From NCBI GenBank assembly GCA_030267565.1, contig BRXU01000010.1, positions 1,670,501 through 1,734,500 of the forward strand: DNA of 64,000 nt, read 5' to 3'. Each line of letters starts with the position of its first letter. Position 1 is the first letter of the stretch. Below, piece by piece: positions 10,452 to 21,700 of the stretch. The notes below the pieces were generated by a model. The model saw nothing but the letters and a program-made list of their open reading frames with translations. It was not told the DNA's origin and ran no database searches. This DNA comes from Pleodorina starrii (Eukaryota > Chlorophyta > Chlorophyceae > Chlamydomonadales > Volvocaceae). Position numbers and translations under genes: made by a program.

Positions 10452-12228
10452 AATCGAATTCGATGGCTGCATCAACTCCGTGAGACCGTGACCCTTGGGA
10501 CGCAATGGTCCGGCTTCCACGTTCCACCTGGTGCTCTAATAAAATGAATTTGTCACTTCCAGCAACTGCTGTGTCAAGAATATGGCCATGCTGTCGTCCT
10601 ATGAATCAAGCGTAATTGCGTCTTTGTTGAAGCCTAACCGAGAAATCGTTGCAGCGGTTGTCGTACAAGTGCTGCCCTGTACCTCTTTGCAGAGCCCCCA
10701 AACCCAGCCATCCAACGCAGGAGGCTTTTGATCGTTCGTTGGTGTTTGCAGTTTGGGCGGTCCCAGCAAGCCTTCAGCGTCTGCCGTGGCGCACCGTGGC
10801 CGCCACGGGCAGCAAGTTGTTATGGAAGCAGTTTATTCAAGCGGTCGGTTGGGGCTCATCCCGCACGTCCCAATCTGCACGATAAAGGAGGGGCTGGGTC
10901 CAAGACTACAATGATGCAACAGCTCGCGAAGCGAGGGGCCGCCAAGAACACTCCATACCGCCTCGCTCTGCCGGTCCTCCCAACAGAAAATATGCACACG
11001 GGCCACGCGCAACTCCAAACCATCAATCGCCCGCGGCCCACGAATCGTGCTCGCACGTGCACCGATGGTACGGCAATCGACTGCCCCCAAGATATGCCGC
11101 TAAAAAAACACTACCGCAGTAAGGGTGCAGATCCCCGAGGTCCCATGCGGGGCCGCGGGGCCGCAAGCACCTCCGCTTATTGCAGCACCGCCGCTTGCAC
11201 CGCGTTGCACGTAGTACTCTTAGGACTAGCAGTGATCGCGTGAAATACTCCCCAGCTCCTAGCTCCCCAGCTTCAGATACGCACTATGCTGATACGTTCT
11301 CCCCAACGCGGCCAGAAAAGCATCCGCGCAATACGACAAGAGGCACGACTGGCCGACTCGTGATGACGAGCGGGGCCACAAGACATCACATCAGATGGGG
11401 TTGATGAGGCCGAAAATACGCGCAAAGTACGACGCCGTACGACTATGGCACACCCTGTCGAAACCGCCTGGGCAGGCCTGGGCGCTGTCGCATACGCCGC
11501 CCGGCGGGCGCGGCACTGATTTCAACTTCACGCCCTCCCTCCCTGGAAACATCAACAGAAGTACCGTAAATCCAAAAGTCACTTCGCTCACCTCCTCGGC
11601 GCGCATCGCGATTATGCCCTGCTCATACGACACGACATGACGAGACGCGATCACGCGAACACACACGCGTGGTGGGTGAGTGGGATTGAATGGGTTGTTC
11701 GCGCATTTGATGAAACTGCGTCACCGGGGATCACTGACTTGGGGGGGGGTTGACACGTAGACACGCTCCCGCCGCGACGATGGTCGCAAACCCGCACGGG
11801 ACACAAAAAGAAAACACACACAGCGCCCCCTCCCCCTGCCCCCCCCACCGCGGTCCCCTGCCTCCTCCCTCCCACTCCGCACTCTCCGCACGAACCCCCA
11901 CAATGGTTCAAAACGCTCTTTCCAAAACGTCGCGCACTTCCGTTTCGTAGTCTCTCACACACACACAAACACAATTGGAATGTTGTGTCTTCGTTTCGGT
12001 GCCCGGCTACGCGACGCGACAGCCGCGGCACCCGAGAACTACCCTGAACACCGGCGACACCGCGGGAATTCACATGAAGTCCCTACCAAGACGCACGCAC
12101 GTGCACGTATTCGGGAAAAGCACGCGCGCTTTTGATAATCTTCATAATACCGCAACCGCGAAAACGCGCACGGACGCACGCACGCACGCACAAGCACAGA
12201 GAGCACACACGTACTCGCATATGTTGGC

Positions 12229-12233
12229 TTACA
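12229..12233 (-). terminator. Candidate TGTAA polyadenylation signal for the PAP/fibrillin gene
   Basis: Minus-strand TGTAA about 355 nt after the stop at 12589-12591. Confidence 0.4.
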
Positions 12234-12588
12234 GGCCCGCACGCCGGCCCGCCCGCCCGCACGAACGCACGCCCGCCCGCACGTACTCAACACATACACA
12301 CAACCACAGCGGGTCAGGTCCACGCACGCACGCGCGCGCCGCATCCCTCGGCTCCGCCCTTCTGCACACCCCCTTCCGCGCTTCCGTGCTTCCACACACC
12401 GCTGCGCCACACACACCCGCCCTCGCCGCCGATGCCGCAGAGCGCAGCGCCCAGAGCGGCACTCTCCTCACCGCTCACCAGAAGTACGGTACAGCCACAC
12501 ACACACAGCCGCACACACACCCCCGCCCCAGGCCTGCAGCCAATCACACACACAGCCCTCCCTCCCTCCCTCGCTCGCGCCGCGGCTC

Positions 12589-15500
12589 TCACAGCGGCCG
12601 CATCACTGGCTGATGCGTCGCCGCAGCAGCAGCAGCGGCCGCCGCCACGGCCGGCCGCAGCGGCGGCGGAGCCGCCGCCGCCGTCGCCGCCGCCGCGGCG
12701 GCGGCCGGCTCCGCCTCCGCCGCTCCGCGCCTGAACAGGAACAGCGCTCCTCCCGATCCGCGCCCCACCCGCATCTCCTCGTCCAGGTAGGTCGTGCACC
12801 ACTCGCTGCGGCTGCGCAGCACCTCCGGCACCGGCACCACCACCTCAGGCAGCAGCGCCTGCACCGGCAGCCCCCACAGGTCCACCGGCCGCACGCAGAA
12901 CGACTCGAACTCTGCCGCCGCGCACAGCCCACCGCCGTTGTCCACCCAGCGCCCGCGCACCGACACACGCCAGCTGCCCAGCGGCCCAAAGCGGAACACG
13001 GCGCTGTTCTCGGTGATGATGGTGGGCGCCGCCGCCACGGCGGCGGCGCCGGCGGCGGCGGCTCCGCCGCCGCCTGCCGGCGGCTGCGTCGACGGCTCCA
13101 GGGACAGGCGTTGTACGACGTGCGTCATACCGAATCCGGGCAGGCTGTCGGCGATCTGGAGTATTTGGGCCAGCAGGTTGGGGCCGCCGCCGGCCGCCTG
13201 CGCCTGTGATGCGATGGGTGTGAGGGGAGGAAGGGTTTTAGGGCAGGTAGTAAAAGGGCCGACGCCCTAACCCGGTGGGCTGGATCCCCACGCCGACGCC
13301 GCGTCCTGACCTTTACCCTTTAGGGCGCAGTTCAAGGGTTTTTTGCACTCACCGCTGCGATGGGTGCCCCGGCGGTGGCGGAGGCGTTTGAGGCGTACAC
13401 CAGGCGCCACTCGCCCAGCAGCAGCGGGTCAACCAGCGGGGCGGGGGAACCCACAGTGGGGCGCCTGGGGGCAGCCAAGAGCGCGGCGCGGGAGCGGAAT
13501 GGCGGCAGGGGGCGGTGGTGGGTGGGTTGGTTGGCGATCGCGAGCCAAGATGGGTATCGGGTTGCCAAAGGAGGCAGCAGCAACAGCAGCAGCAGGGCAC
13601 AGCACGGCACAGCACGGCACAGCCCCGCACGGCGCGGCGCAAAGCGATCCGCAGTGCGCGGAGGGCCTGGTCGCGTGCAGCGACCTCCAACCACCTCCCT
13701 CCCCCCTCCCCCCTCCCCCTGCAACTTTCAAGGTGTCCCACACACACACACGCACACACAAACAGGCGCCACAAAAACCCTAAAATGACAACCCCCCAAA
13801 ATCCCCACTCCCCGACACAACACCCCCTGGGGCCAACCTCACCTCGCCACGTCGACCACGGTGTTGAGCGGCTTGTCCGTGGGGGACAGCGCCTCCAGCT
13901 GCGCCAACAGACCATCCACCTCGTCCCGCAGCGGCTCCCCTCCCGGCACCACGCTGCTGACCGGCCCCAGCGCCAGACACACCCAGCGCAGCCGGTCCTT
14001 GATTGTCGCCCGCAGCCGCGCACGGTCCTTGGACAGCCGCCGCTCCTCACTGGCACGAGCGAGCTCCGCCAGCTTGGGGTCGCCGGCGCCGCCGCCGCCA
14101 ACCGCCGCCGCCGCGACGGCGGCCGCCGCCAGCGCGGCGGTGGTGTCGAGCATGCCGCCGCCGCCGCCGCCTGCGGCGGCGGCGGCGCCGCCGGCGTCCT
14201 GGACGCGACGAAAGGCCTCCCAGGACTCGGCGACGGTGGGCTGCCGCGCCGCGGCCGCCGGCGGCGGCGGCGGCGGCGCCGCCGCCGCCGCCGCGACCTG
14301 CGGCTGAGCTGGGGACTGGAGTTGCTGTCCTTGTCCTTGTTGTCCTTGTTGCTGTTGGCCGAGGTTCCACCAGTCGGCGCGGTCGCTGTACTGGCCGGTC
14401 CATCCGCCCGGGGGGGAGCGGGGCAGCGGCCCGCTGGGGAAGGAGGGCGAGGTGAAGAGCGCCGAGCCGGAGGAGGATGAGGAAGAGGAGGAGGAGGAGG
14501 AGGACGAAGCGGCGGCGGTGGGGGCCGAGGCGGCGCCCGTCAGCGTGGCCCAGCCGTTACCCATGGCGCTGCCGCCGCTGCGCCGCGCGCCGCCCTGGCC
14601 GCCGCCGCTAGCGGCGGCGGCGGCGCCGCCGCCGCCGGCGGCGCTGCTGACCGTTGTGGCTTGCGCGTCAATGAGGGCGGATCGGGCCGCGAAGGGGTCG
14701 TTGGATGACAGAGGCTCCGAAGAGTCGCGGTCCAGGGCCCGGCCGCCGCCGTTGGCGGCGATGGCGGCGAACGCCGCCGCCGCAGCAGCGGCGGCCGCCT
14801 GGCCGCTGCCGCTGCCGCCGGCGTTGCTGTTCGAGGCGATGGAGGCAAAGGCGGCCGCGGCGGCGGGGTTGGCTACGCAGGCGGCGGCGCCGGGCTCCGA
14901 CCCGCCGCTGTTGCCGCCGCCGCTGCCGCTGCCGACGGCCGCGGAACCACTACTGCCGCTGCCGCCGCCGCCGCTGCCTGCCCCCAGCTGTCCGAATATC
15001 TTGGTGGGTGCCAGGAGGGAGGCTGGCAGGCGGGTGCGCATTACGAACAGCACGCCCGCGACGGCGGCGATGTAGGCAATGAGGCGGCCGATGGGGGGCG
15101 CGCCAGTCCAGGCCTGCGGCGAACAGTCGGGGGATACAGAAAAACGGAGGGTTGGGAGTGTGATTCGGTACTTGGTACTGGCTGCAGGTGGGTTGGGTTT
15201 GGTTGGGTTGGGTTGGGGAGGGGGGTTATCCAGGTATTAGGCCAGGTGGGTTGGGGGGTTGTTCCGTCGCTGCGCTTCGCAGTCTGCAATCTGGCCTTCT
15301 GGCCCCCTTCCACACACACACACACCAAACCCCCATTCGCTGCGATGAGTTTCTGATTCTTTCCCCCATTTCCCTCATTTCCCTCATTTCCCCATTTCCC
15401 CTCCCCCACTTCCCCCCCCCCCATTTCCCTCCCCCCTATTCCCCCAATCACACTCACCACCGCCATGCTGGACACCAGGCTGTCTCCCAGCTGCTTGATC

Positions 15501-18190
15501 CCCGCAAGGAACTCCCGCAACCCGCTGTCCACAACCACCGCCTGATACACGCCGTCCAATACACGCAGCAGCGGGTCGCGGTACTTCTCAGCGCCGTACA
15601 GCTCCTCAGGACGAACGTACGGCGCCAGGTCCACGGCCGCGTCGACGGCGGCGGCGGTGGGTGTCGGCGCGTGCGGCAGCGGTCGGCGGGTGGCGGCCAC
15701 TGCCAGTCGGTCCGCCATGGTGGTCAGCTGGGACAGCACCTGCCCCATGGCGGCCTGCTCGTCCGGGTCGGCCATGGCGGCGTACTGCCGGTTCACCTGC
15801 GGGGGAAAAACGGGGAAGGGGGGAACATTCCACGGATAGGACCGGGGCCCGTGAGGTGTGCGTGTGTGTGTGCGTGTGCGTGTGCGCGTGTGTGTGTGTG
15901 TGAGAGAGAGACTCCGTAACTCTGGTTGCTCTAGCGACTTCTTGACGGGTAGCTTCAGGCCATGCAGGACCCGCGCGGAATCCCAACCTCGCGCCCCTCC
16001 ATCCCCCCACACACGCACCCCCCCTCCCGCCCCCACCTGCTGCAGCTGCTGAATGAGCAGTCGCAGTGAGCTGGATGCCGCCCTCAGCTGCTCCTGCTGC
16101 TGCTCCAGGGAGCTCGCGGCGGAGGCGTCTTCCAACACCCTGCCGTACGCATCAAAGGTGTACGGCTTGGGGTTGCTGTTGACGAGCAGATTGTTGACCC
16201 AATCCAGGATGCCGGTGAGCTGCGGGGAGGGGGAGGGGGAGGGGAAGGGAGAGGAAGGCAGGTGGAGGGGGAGGGGGAGGGTAAAGAAAAACATGAAAAA
16301 AATAAAAAAGGAAAGGAAAAAAGACCGGATCGACAAAAGCTGACTGATGCTGACAAAGACAAAAGCAGCAGTCCGAAAAGCAATGGGGGGGAGGGACCCA
16401 GGGGTCAGTGGGTCGGTGGGTCGGCAGCGCTGCGCCACGCGGCCGCCAGCATCGCCGCGACCACGCCGCGGAGCGAGGGGCGCCGTTCGCCTCCTGCTGC
16501 GTCGCGCAGCCACAAGCAAACGCCGGCTTCAAGCAGCGGCAAGGTTCACCCAACGACATGGTGGCATGCATACACAAGAACCCAGATCGCCGCCTCCCGC
16601 CTCCCGCCGCCGCCCCTTCCCGGCCCACCTGCTCGAGAATGTAGTTGTGGTACACGGTGCCCTCGCTGGAGGAGCCGTCCGCAGCCGCTGCCGCCGCCGC
16701 CGCGCCGCCGCCGACGGCACCGGCGGAGCCCAATCCGCCGAACAGCCCGTCCGCCGCCGACGACGACTGCTGGCTGTAGCCCTGAATGTAGTCCTGCAGC
16801 TTGCCTATGGCGGCGGAGATACGCGCGTCGGTTTCGGGGCCGTATTGATCTCGGTATTGCGCCAGGAAGAGCTGTAGCTGCCTGGCGGCGGCGACGGGGT
16901 CGTCCTGTACGGCAGCGTGCCCCGTCAGCACTTGCTCCGTCAGCGCCGCCAGCGGCTGGGCCCCGGCGGAGGAGGCGGAGGCGGCTGCGGCCATCTGTAC
17001 GGCGGCGTAGGGCCCGGCGGGGACCGGGCCGGCGGCGGTGCTCTGCGCGGCGTCGAACGCTGACGCCGCGGGCGGGTGTACGGCTCCGGACATCCCCATT
17101 GCCGCCGCCGCCGCCGCGGCGCCGGATGCGGCGGGTGCGGCCTGAAGTTTTCGGGGGTTGAGGTGGGGGTATGCGGGAAGGGGATAAGGGGGGTCGGCTG
17201 CCGAGGTGAAAGAACACGGGTCGATGTCGGTCGCATTTGCGCGGCTTTACCTTTGGCGTGTTGTTGAAGTCAAAAACGCTCCGAAAGACCGACCCGAGGT
17301 TCAGCCCCGGGCTCGTGCCCTGCTCCGGGCCACCCTCCCTGCCTTTCCGGCCTTCCTTAACGAAGGCGTCCGTGGCATAGTCCTGCGGGAGGGGCCAAAG
17401 GCACGAAGCGACGAAGACGAACCGCGAGCGTGTGCGGTAAGCCAACTTGAGAGCTGCCAGAAGCAAGTTCCCGTACGCTTGCAGTAAATGGCAAATGACA
17501 GTTGAAACTACTTTCGTGAGGGCATCTGGGTCGCGCCAACTCCAGAAGTTCAGTAGCCGTGCATGCAAGCCAACAATGGAACCCTGTTTCAGCGTTTCGT
17601 TCAATTACACGGCACCAGGAGCTCCACGAAAATCACACTACGGCTACTGACTGGCAGGTTGGCCCTCTTTTAAATGGTTGCGGCACGGGTTGCGGCACCC
17701 TGAGTCGCGACGCTGATGCCAGTAAAAGCGAGGTCCTTGTGAACTGGTTTTGAGTACGTAGCTCGTAGGTACAAGGCTGAACCTTGTACCTACGAAGCAA
17801 TGCAGTGGCGCGCGGCGCTGGCGCCCTCCAGTGTAAGGGAGAAAGCTCAGCCATGCAGTGCGGACGCTGACGCGAAACACCCAGCGAAAGGCCGCACCTG
17901 CTGAGCACGCACAGGCCCAAAGCCAGCGTGTACACGAGGTACGCCCGGCTGAAATGCCCGGTAGCGAACTGGTTGATGCTTGCGAGCGGGGGGCGTAAGG
18001 ACCTGTTGCGCCCCAGCTCCTGGGCTCAGCCAAGCGGCCCCAAGTGATGCGTAAGAATACATCAATACTTGAATCCCAGTTGCGCCCTTCCAGGCTTGCC
18101 CTATGTGTTTCTGAAGTACATTGGCTACCGTGACAAAGTTACCGCATGCGGAAGGCTTAAACACGTTCCTCGGCGCTGGCCTATTGCCAT
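12589..18190 (-). CDS. Large PAP/fibrillin-family (plastid lipid-associated) protein
   Basis: My model has nine exons: 18190-18143, 18019-17898, 17539-17251, 17141-16629, 16219-16037, 15796-15458, 15113-13843, 13464-13353 and 13203-12589, giving 1163 residues. The last three exons carry a PAP_fibrillin-type domain (about residues 870-1110): a helical start (LRDEVDGLLAQLEALSPTDK), then PLLLGEWRLVYASN, ENSAVFRFGPLGSWRVSVRG, and TTYLDEEMRVGRGSGGALFL near the end. Fibrillins are plastid proteins that bind lipids at plastoglobules and thylakoids. Ahead of the domain lie hydrophobic stretches (AYLVYTLALGLCVLS; LIAYIAAVAGVLFVM near residue 505), helical segments and long Ala/Gly/Ser runs. Typical fibrillins have 200-400 residues, so the 850-residue N-terminal part is unusual. 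Exons from 17141 downstream are firm; the first three are a phase-consistent proposal. Plastid location is inferred. Confidence 0.72.
15221..15246 (-). repeat. Diverged copy of the intronic GGCCTATACGTGGATA motif
   Basis: On the minus strand this reads GGCCTAATACCTGGATAACC followed by Cs. It differs from the 36339, 39282 and 62257 copies by one inserted A and one substitution. It lies in the intron between PAP/fibrillin exons 15796-15458 and 15113-13843. Confidence 0.55.
15855..15902. repeat. (GTGTGC)/(GT)n microsatellite
   Basis: GT-rich run in a PAP/fibrillin intron, just upstream (for this minus-strand gene) of the acceptor of exon 15796-15458. Confidence 0.85.
17763..17795. repeat. 14-bp perfect inverted repeat with 5-nt loop
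   Basis: TCGTAGGTACAAGG (17763-17776), loop CTGAA, then the exact reverse complement (17782-17795). It lies in the proposed second intron of the PAP/fibrillin gene. The stem could form a strong RNA hairpin. Confidence 0.9.
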
Positions 18191-18300
18191 CTGGCCGTCA
18201 TCGTGGAAGAAACCTGGTTAATTGAAACGATGAAGGTATTGTACGGCTCAGGGTTACTTTTGCCGAAAAGGATTGGGAAGTAAACGCCATCTTGCAAATG

Positions 18301-18309
18301 ATTTATATA
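18301..18309 (-). promoter_or_regulatory. Candidate TATA box for the PAP/fibrillin gene
   Basis: TATATAAAT on the minus strand, 111 nt upstream of the chosen ATG at 18190. A start of transcription about 30 nt further on would leave an 85-nt 5' UTR. An upstream ATG at 18290 would lie before that start and was therefore not chosen. Confidence 0.45.
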
Positions 18310-18574
18310 TTGCGCATTATGGCAACACCGAGTAACAGAGCACCTGCGGCCGGACCCAGAGTTGGACCAGGACCCTTGTCACCCAGATGGTCAAGCGCCA
18401 GCATATACATACATCGGGTTTCTTCAGGGACCTAAGGAACTGTTGTCCGTTTTCGGTGCCATAGCGCATACGTCGACAGCCCGGCTGCCTCGGGGCGCAG
18501 TGCACAGCCGGCCCCATGGTTCGGGGAAAGAGAGGGCTACAGGGACGAAGCCCCCCGATGGACCACGGTATCGT

Positions 18575-18579
18575 TTACA
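18575..18579 (-). terminator. Candidate TGTAA polyadenylation signal for the F-box gene
   Basis: Minus-strand TGTAA about 175 nt after the proposed stop at 18752-18754. It depends on the tentative last exon. Confidence 0.3.
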
Positions 18580-18751
18580 TGCAGTCCGAACCCCCGGACA
18601 GGGTGGCGACTGAACCGCCAAAACAAAGAGGAGCGCCGCTATTGCAACCTCCTCTGGCAACCACCAAGGGCCCGCGTAACAGCTCACCAACGTTTCCTGT
18701 ACGTTTCCTGTTCGCACACACGGTTATGAAAAAAACAACGATGATCACCCG

Positions 18752-21700
18752 TTAAAACGACCCGTTTTGGAAAACGAGTCGTGCGTCTGCGCCCGCGCCA
18801 CCCCGCAGCGCAAGCGCTGGCAACAACAACCATACCAACAACAATAACCACAACAACCCTGCATCCGCAGGCTCCCCGAGCCATAACTGCCGACCTGGCC
18901 CAGTCACCCTGGCCAACCAGCAGGTCCGACCGCCTGCCAGCATCGCCAGCCAGCCAGTCCGGAAAGCGCTCGACCGACACTCGATCGACGTTCGACAAGC
19001 GCCGCTCATTGGAGCAGCTTCTGTATCATCGCCGCAACGCCCGACGCGAAAAGTGTGATGGACAGACCTGCGATGAACAGAAAGGCGGTGAACCGAAAGG
19101 CGGTGGCAGGAGGAGGAGCTCGGATGGACAAAACATTCGAGAGGGGGCGACAGGAGCTGGGATGGGTCCCTCCCGTTCCCGGGAGCCCTTAATGGAATAA
19201 AATGAAAGGGGACGAGACACAATGGAATGGAATGGAGTCCACCCCACGCCCCCATCCCGTAACCTGCCTTAACCTGGGCCCCCGACCAGACACAAGACTG
19301 GCGTGTCCTTCGCCCACACACGTACGCATCCCCCCCAACGCAGCACCCAGCCCCGCGGCATCTTGAATGCCCCGCGACATTTACCGTACCTCCAGGGGCC
19401 CGGGTACGTTGCCCCCGCAAGTAAATGCAGCACCCACCTCGGGCTAGGTAGACCCGGCCGTCGAGAGCCACCAGAAGGCGACGTGAGGCGGAGGGATTGC
19501 TGGCCACCACCAACACCCGATCATCATCATCACCATCATTATCGCCTGAAGCATCGCCACCGCTTGCAGTGCCCATGTCTCCACCGCCACCGGTGCCGCT
19601 GCCGCTGCCGGCGACGGTCGCCGCCGCCGCCGCCGCCGCTGCCGCGCCAGCTGCGGGGCCCGCCGGCCCGGACGCATGCGCGGCGCCATGCAGGGCTTGG
19701 AGGAGAATTCCGGTCGGCGCTCGGTCCGCGCTTCGCTCCCCGCCTGTCTCCCTCCCCGCGCACAGCTGCTGTCCGCCCGGGGCCCTGCTGCCGCCGCCGC
19801 TGCCGCCGCCAGCGCTGCTGTCCCCCCTTCCTTCCCCCTCCCCCTCCCCTTCCCCCTCCCCCGGCCGCGGCCGCTCCCCCCGGTGCGTGCGGCCCAGCAG
19901 CGCCAGCCGCTGCCTCAGCTCGGGCAGCCCGGGGTGGCGCTCCAAAACCACCTCATCCAGTCCTGCGGGGCCCGGGGCGGCCGGGGGGGAGGCATCGGGG
20001 CACTGATAGGGGGCGGGGCGTATCCACCGTGTGGATCGTATGTGTGTGGGAGGAGGCAGTGTGGTGGGAGGGAGCCCCGAGGGAAGGGGAATGGGGGTCG
20101 CTGATCCCTGTTTCGGGACCCCCCCTAGGATCTGTTGGCCGCACCCGTTGGCCTCCCCGCTTTTTGAGGCTTTCGAGCATAACATCAGCTGATACGGAAA
20201 CAGCGTGCCGGACTGCGGGGGGAGGGCCTGCGCCGTTTTCAGTAACCCCCCAGACGCCTCCTTGTATGACGCCGATTCTTTTTGTCGGCGGGATGTCGGC
20301 GGGAGCGCAACATGCTTCCTTCACGTGCTCTGGCCCTCTCACACCGCGCGTTCGCCCCCCCTGGGGGTCCATCCATTCCGTTCATCAACGGCCCAAGTCA
20401 GTCAGCCGCGTGTGTTTGCACAAAGTCACGTGTCTGTTGGATCGGGATTGGGGCTCGCCAGAACACGCTCGCGAACTACCGGCGGCAGTACGCCACAGCG
20501 CCCTTCCGGCCCTTCGGCAGTGCGCCTTTTGCTCTTGTGGGGGGCGGGCCAGGTGCGCAGTCTGGAGGGCACCGCCATCAGCCGCGGATGCGGGGGAGGC
20601 GGTCAGTGGCTGGGCGATAGGTGGCCGCCCACCCACCCGCCCATCCGCCCACCCGCCCACCCACCCACCCACCCACCCACCCACCCAGCAGCCGCATGTC
20701 GTCCGCGAATGTGACGAAGGGCCCTCCTCCCGGGGCCTGGCCGCTGCGGTGGCGGTACAGCTCCCACAGCTCGGCGGGGAGGGACACACCCAGGCGCTGC
20801 TCGGAGGCGGACAGCGCCGCGGGCTCGGCGCCTGGGAGGGCGGGGGCGGGGACGGGGGTGAAGGTGGGGACAGGGATGTCGAGCGGCGTGCGCGAGCGAG
20901 CGCTGCTTTGCGGTGGAGGCGGCGAAGGGAGAGCTGAGAGGCCTTCTGGCCGGAGGGAGCCGACCAACCCAGCAGCAAGCAGCAGCAGCGGAGGCTGTCA
21001 GCGGCGCGAGGCCCTCCCTTCGCACGCTTCACTTCGCAGGCCCTCGCCCCCCCCTTCCTCCCTGCCTCCCCCAGTTCCACCTGGCCAGGGCTCCGTTCGC
21101 TCGGTTTGGCCCTGCCCTTGGTCCTGCCCTTGGCCTTGGCCCTGCCTTGCGCTCACAGGTCGTCTTTTGTTGAGGTCCCGGCTCACCCTACTTGGCCCTA
21201 CTTCCGGTTTCCTCCCGCCGCTCCTCCCCGCCCCCGCCCTTTGCCCCCCCCCCCCGGGCCCCCCTCACCCGGCATGAGCGCCATGCTGCTGGGTCGGGAC
21301 AGGAAGGCGCTGTACAGCCGGAAGAAGCGCCTGAGGAAGGGGGGGTCAGGGAGGAGGAAGGTTGCTTTGTGGTTGACTCCAACCCTGTTTCGGGCCTCCA
21401 AGCAAGCAAACAGTCAGGTAGTCGGGCAGCAGGCGGGCAGACGGGCAGTCAGGTAGCGGGGCAGGCGGGGTGCCGCGGAGTCTGCTGCCGTACGGAAGGC
21501 GTGCAGTGGCGCCATCCCACCTGACGCTCCTGCGGCAGCCCATGCGGTGGCTGTAGTACTGGAACCAACGCTGATCCAGATCTTGTACGGATATCGTACC
21601 GACGGCCGCAGCGGCGGTGGAACCGGCGCTGGTGGCGGGCGGCAGTGCCGATCGCGGTGCGGCGCGGCGACGGCTGCGAGGGCGGGCGGCGGCCGGATGA

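Larger units (their letters stand above)
10329..12588. other. Intergenic: promoter of the CCDC174-like gene and 3' UTR of the PAP/fibrillin gene
   Basis: About 2.3 kb without a supportable gene. A TATAAA on the minus strand (10446-10451) is well placed for the CCDC174-like gene. The right third is rich in CA and ACGC microsatellite-like runs (around 11950-11970, 12165-12195 and 12490-12520). A minus-strand TGTAA at 12229-12233 probably ends the PAP/fibrillin transcript. Confidence 0.5.
18191..18751. other. Intergenic: PAP/fibrillin promoter and F-box gene 3' UTR
   Basis: No gene is seen. It holds a TATA-like element (18301-18309, minus strand) for the PAP/fibrillin gene and a minus-strand TGTAA (18575-18579) about 175 nt after the proposed F-box gene stop. 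Confidence 0.5.

Noticed and set aside
10833..11090. Minus-strand frame with GAVDCRTIGA, reminiscent of PIF/Harbinger transposases (GAIDCTH)
   Set aside because: Only a few residues match, no other transposase motifs or terminal repeats are visible, and the frame is short.
12613..13209. Plus-strand Arg-rich frames opposite GC-rich coding sequence (also around 14003-14480, 24744-25316 and 25494-26240)
   Set aside because: They are antisense shadows of Ala/Gly/Pro-rich exons and have no recognisable domains or splice structure.
17590..17604. Start of the PAP/fibrillin protein at MNETLKQ
   Set aside because: That codon is TTG preceded by an in-frame TAA, so the exon must begin at an acceptor. 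An upstream ATG at 18190 with a phase-consistent exon chain was used.
18752..20185. A single long minus-strand frame taken as one exon
   Set aside because: Only parts match the F-box/SMI1 gene. Splice sites at 19438 and 19020 bracket an intervening stretch without conserved sequence.
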